This document shows, in pieces, positions 6,655 to 6,823 of a stretch of DNA of 6,823 nucleotides. The stretch spans positions 1 to 6,823 of the forward strand of contig JBFIHZ010000229.1 of assembly GCA_041601535.1 (NCBI GenBank). The letters are read 5' to 3'. Source of the DNA: JBFIHZ01 sp041601535 (GTDB lineage: Bacteria; Pseudomonadota; Gammaproteobacteria; Xanthomonadales; SZUA-36). The position numbers and the translations under genes were made by a program. Under the pieces are notes generated by a model. That model was not told the origin of the DNA. It saw only the letters and a list, made by a program, of their open reading frames with translations, and did not search any database. Numbering within the stretch: position 1 is the stretch's first letter; every line of letters begins with the position of its first letter.

Positions 6655-6823
6655 GCCGGGCAAAAGCCAACCCTGGCCGGACCAGCCCGCCCGCCGCCAG
6701 CGCGGCGCCGGACCCCGACTCGGTGGCCCACAGCGAGCCACCCTACCCCCGGCGGCCCTATGCATGGTACGTGGTGGGCGTGCTGACGGTTGCTTATGTG
6801 TTCTCCTTTATCGACCGGCAGAT
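6651..6823 (+). CDS. Major facilitator superfamily transporter, N-terminal part (partial)
   Basis: The frame starting at GTG 6651 stays open for 57 codons to the window end. It reaches YAWYVVGVLTVAYVFSFIDR followed by Q, the characteristic first transmembrane helix and loop of an MFS family that includes many organic-acid and spinster-like carriers. A proton-driven inner-membrane carrier for the cluster's substrate is the likely role. The GTG overlaps the dehydrogenase TGA as GTGA, implying translational coupling. From that start the protein has an unusual hydrophilic, Pro/Ala-rich leader of about 36 residues. An in-frame GTG at 6723 would give a leader of about 12 residues before the helix and is a real alternative, although it has no ribosome site. 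The rest of the transporter lies beyond the window, so helix count and subfamily cannot be judged. Confidence 0.85.
   Translation, partial: MSRAKANPGRTSPPAASAAPDPDSVAHSEPPYPRRPYAWYVVGVLTVAYVFSFIDRQ
6692..6707 (+). repeat. GC hairpin near the 5' end of the MFS gene
   Basis: CGCCGC (6692-6697) and GCGGCG (6702-6707) are perfect complements around a 4-nt loop, giving a very stable short stem. It lies between the two possible GTG starts of the transporter. It is also flanked by a direct repeat of GCCGGACC (6676-6683 and 6707-6714). It could slow translation or lower transporter expression relative to the enzymes. It may equally reflect the high G+C content here. Confidence 0.3.

Noticed and set aside
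5764..6765. 333-codon minus-strand open frame opposite the flavoenzyme gene
   Set aside because: The plus strand carries every Dld-family motif in order, while this frame shows no domain. It is a codon-bias shadow.
1..6823. CRISPR array, insertion sequence, tRNA or rRNA genes, toxin-antitoxin or phage-defence genes
   Set aside because: No regularly spaced repeats of suitable length, no terminal inverted repeats with target duplications, no cloverleaf-like segments and no such protein motifs were seen.

Overview
The window holds part of a rightward catabolic gene cluster from a G+C-rich Gram-negative bacterium. It contains an intact outer-membrane TonB-dependent receptor with signal peptide and TonB box, so the host is a diderm, and I infer a proteobacterium. 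The gene set (a stand-alone TonB receptor without SusD, a TauD-type dioxygenase and an MFS carrier starting YAWYVVG) resembles loci of marine gammaproteobacteria and sphingomonads. I cannot fix the taxon from sequence alone.

Layout. At the left edge (1-108, minus strand) is the first part of a leftward gene encoding a protein with an N-terminal hydrophobic segment. It may be preceded by a 12-codon leader ORF (105-143, minus). A divergent, visibly more A+T-rich intergenic region of about 680 bp follows, with no convincing gene. It ends in a sigma70-like promoter threaded with exact direct repeats that look like an operator. From 841 to the right edge, five co-directional genes sit close together: a TauD/TfdA-family Fe(II)/2-oxoglutarate dioxygenase, the TonB-dependent receptor, an HpcH/HpaI-family class II aldolase, a GlcD/Dld-type FAD-dependent D-2-hydroxyacid dehydrogenase, and the start of an MFS transporter cut by the window end. 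The gaps are 69, 37 and 41 nt, then a 4-nt GTGA overlap, so one operon is likely.

How they may work together (inference). The receptor takes up a scarce substrate across the outer membrane and the MFS carrier moves it across the inner membrane. The dioxygenase hydroxylates it, the flavoenzyme oxidises a D-2-hydroxy acid to a 2-oxo acid, and the aldolase cleaves a 4-hydroxy-2-oxo acid to pyruvate (or a related 2-oxo acid) plus an aldehyde. Each family assignment is firm from motifs. The substrate and the order of steps are not visible. No regulator gene, mobile element, CRISPR array, tRNA or rRNA was found.
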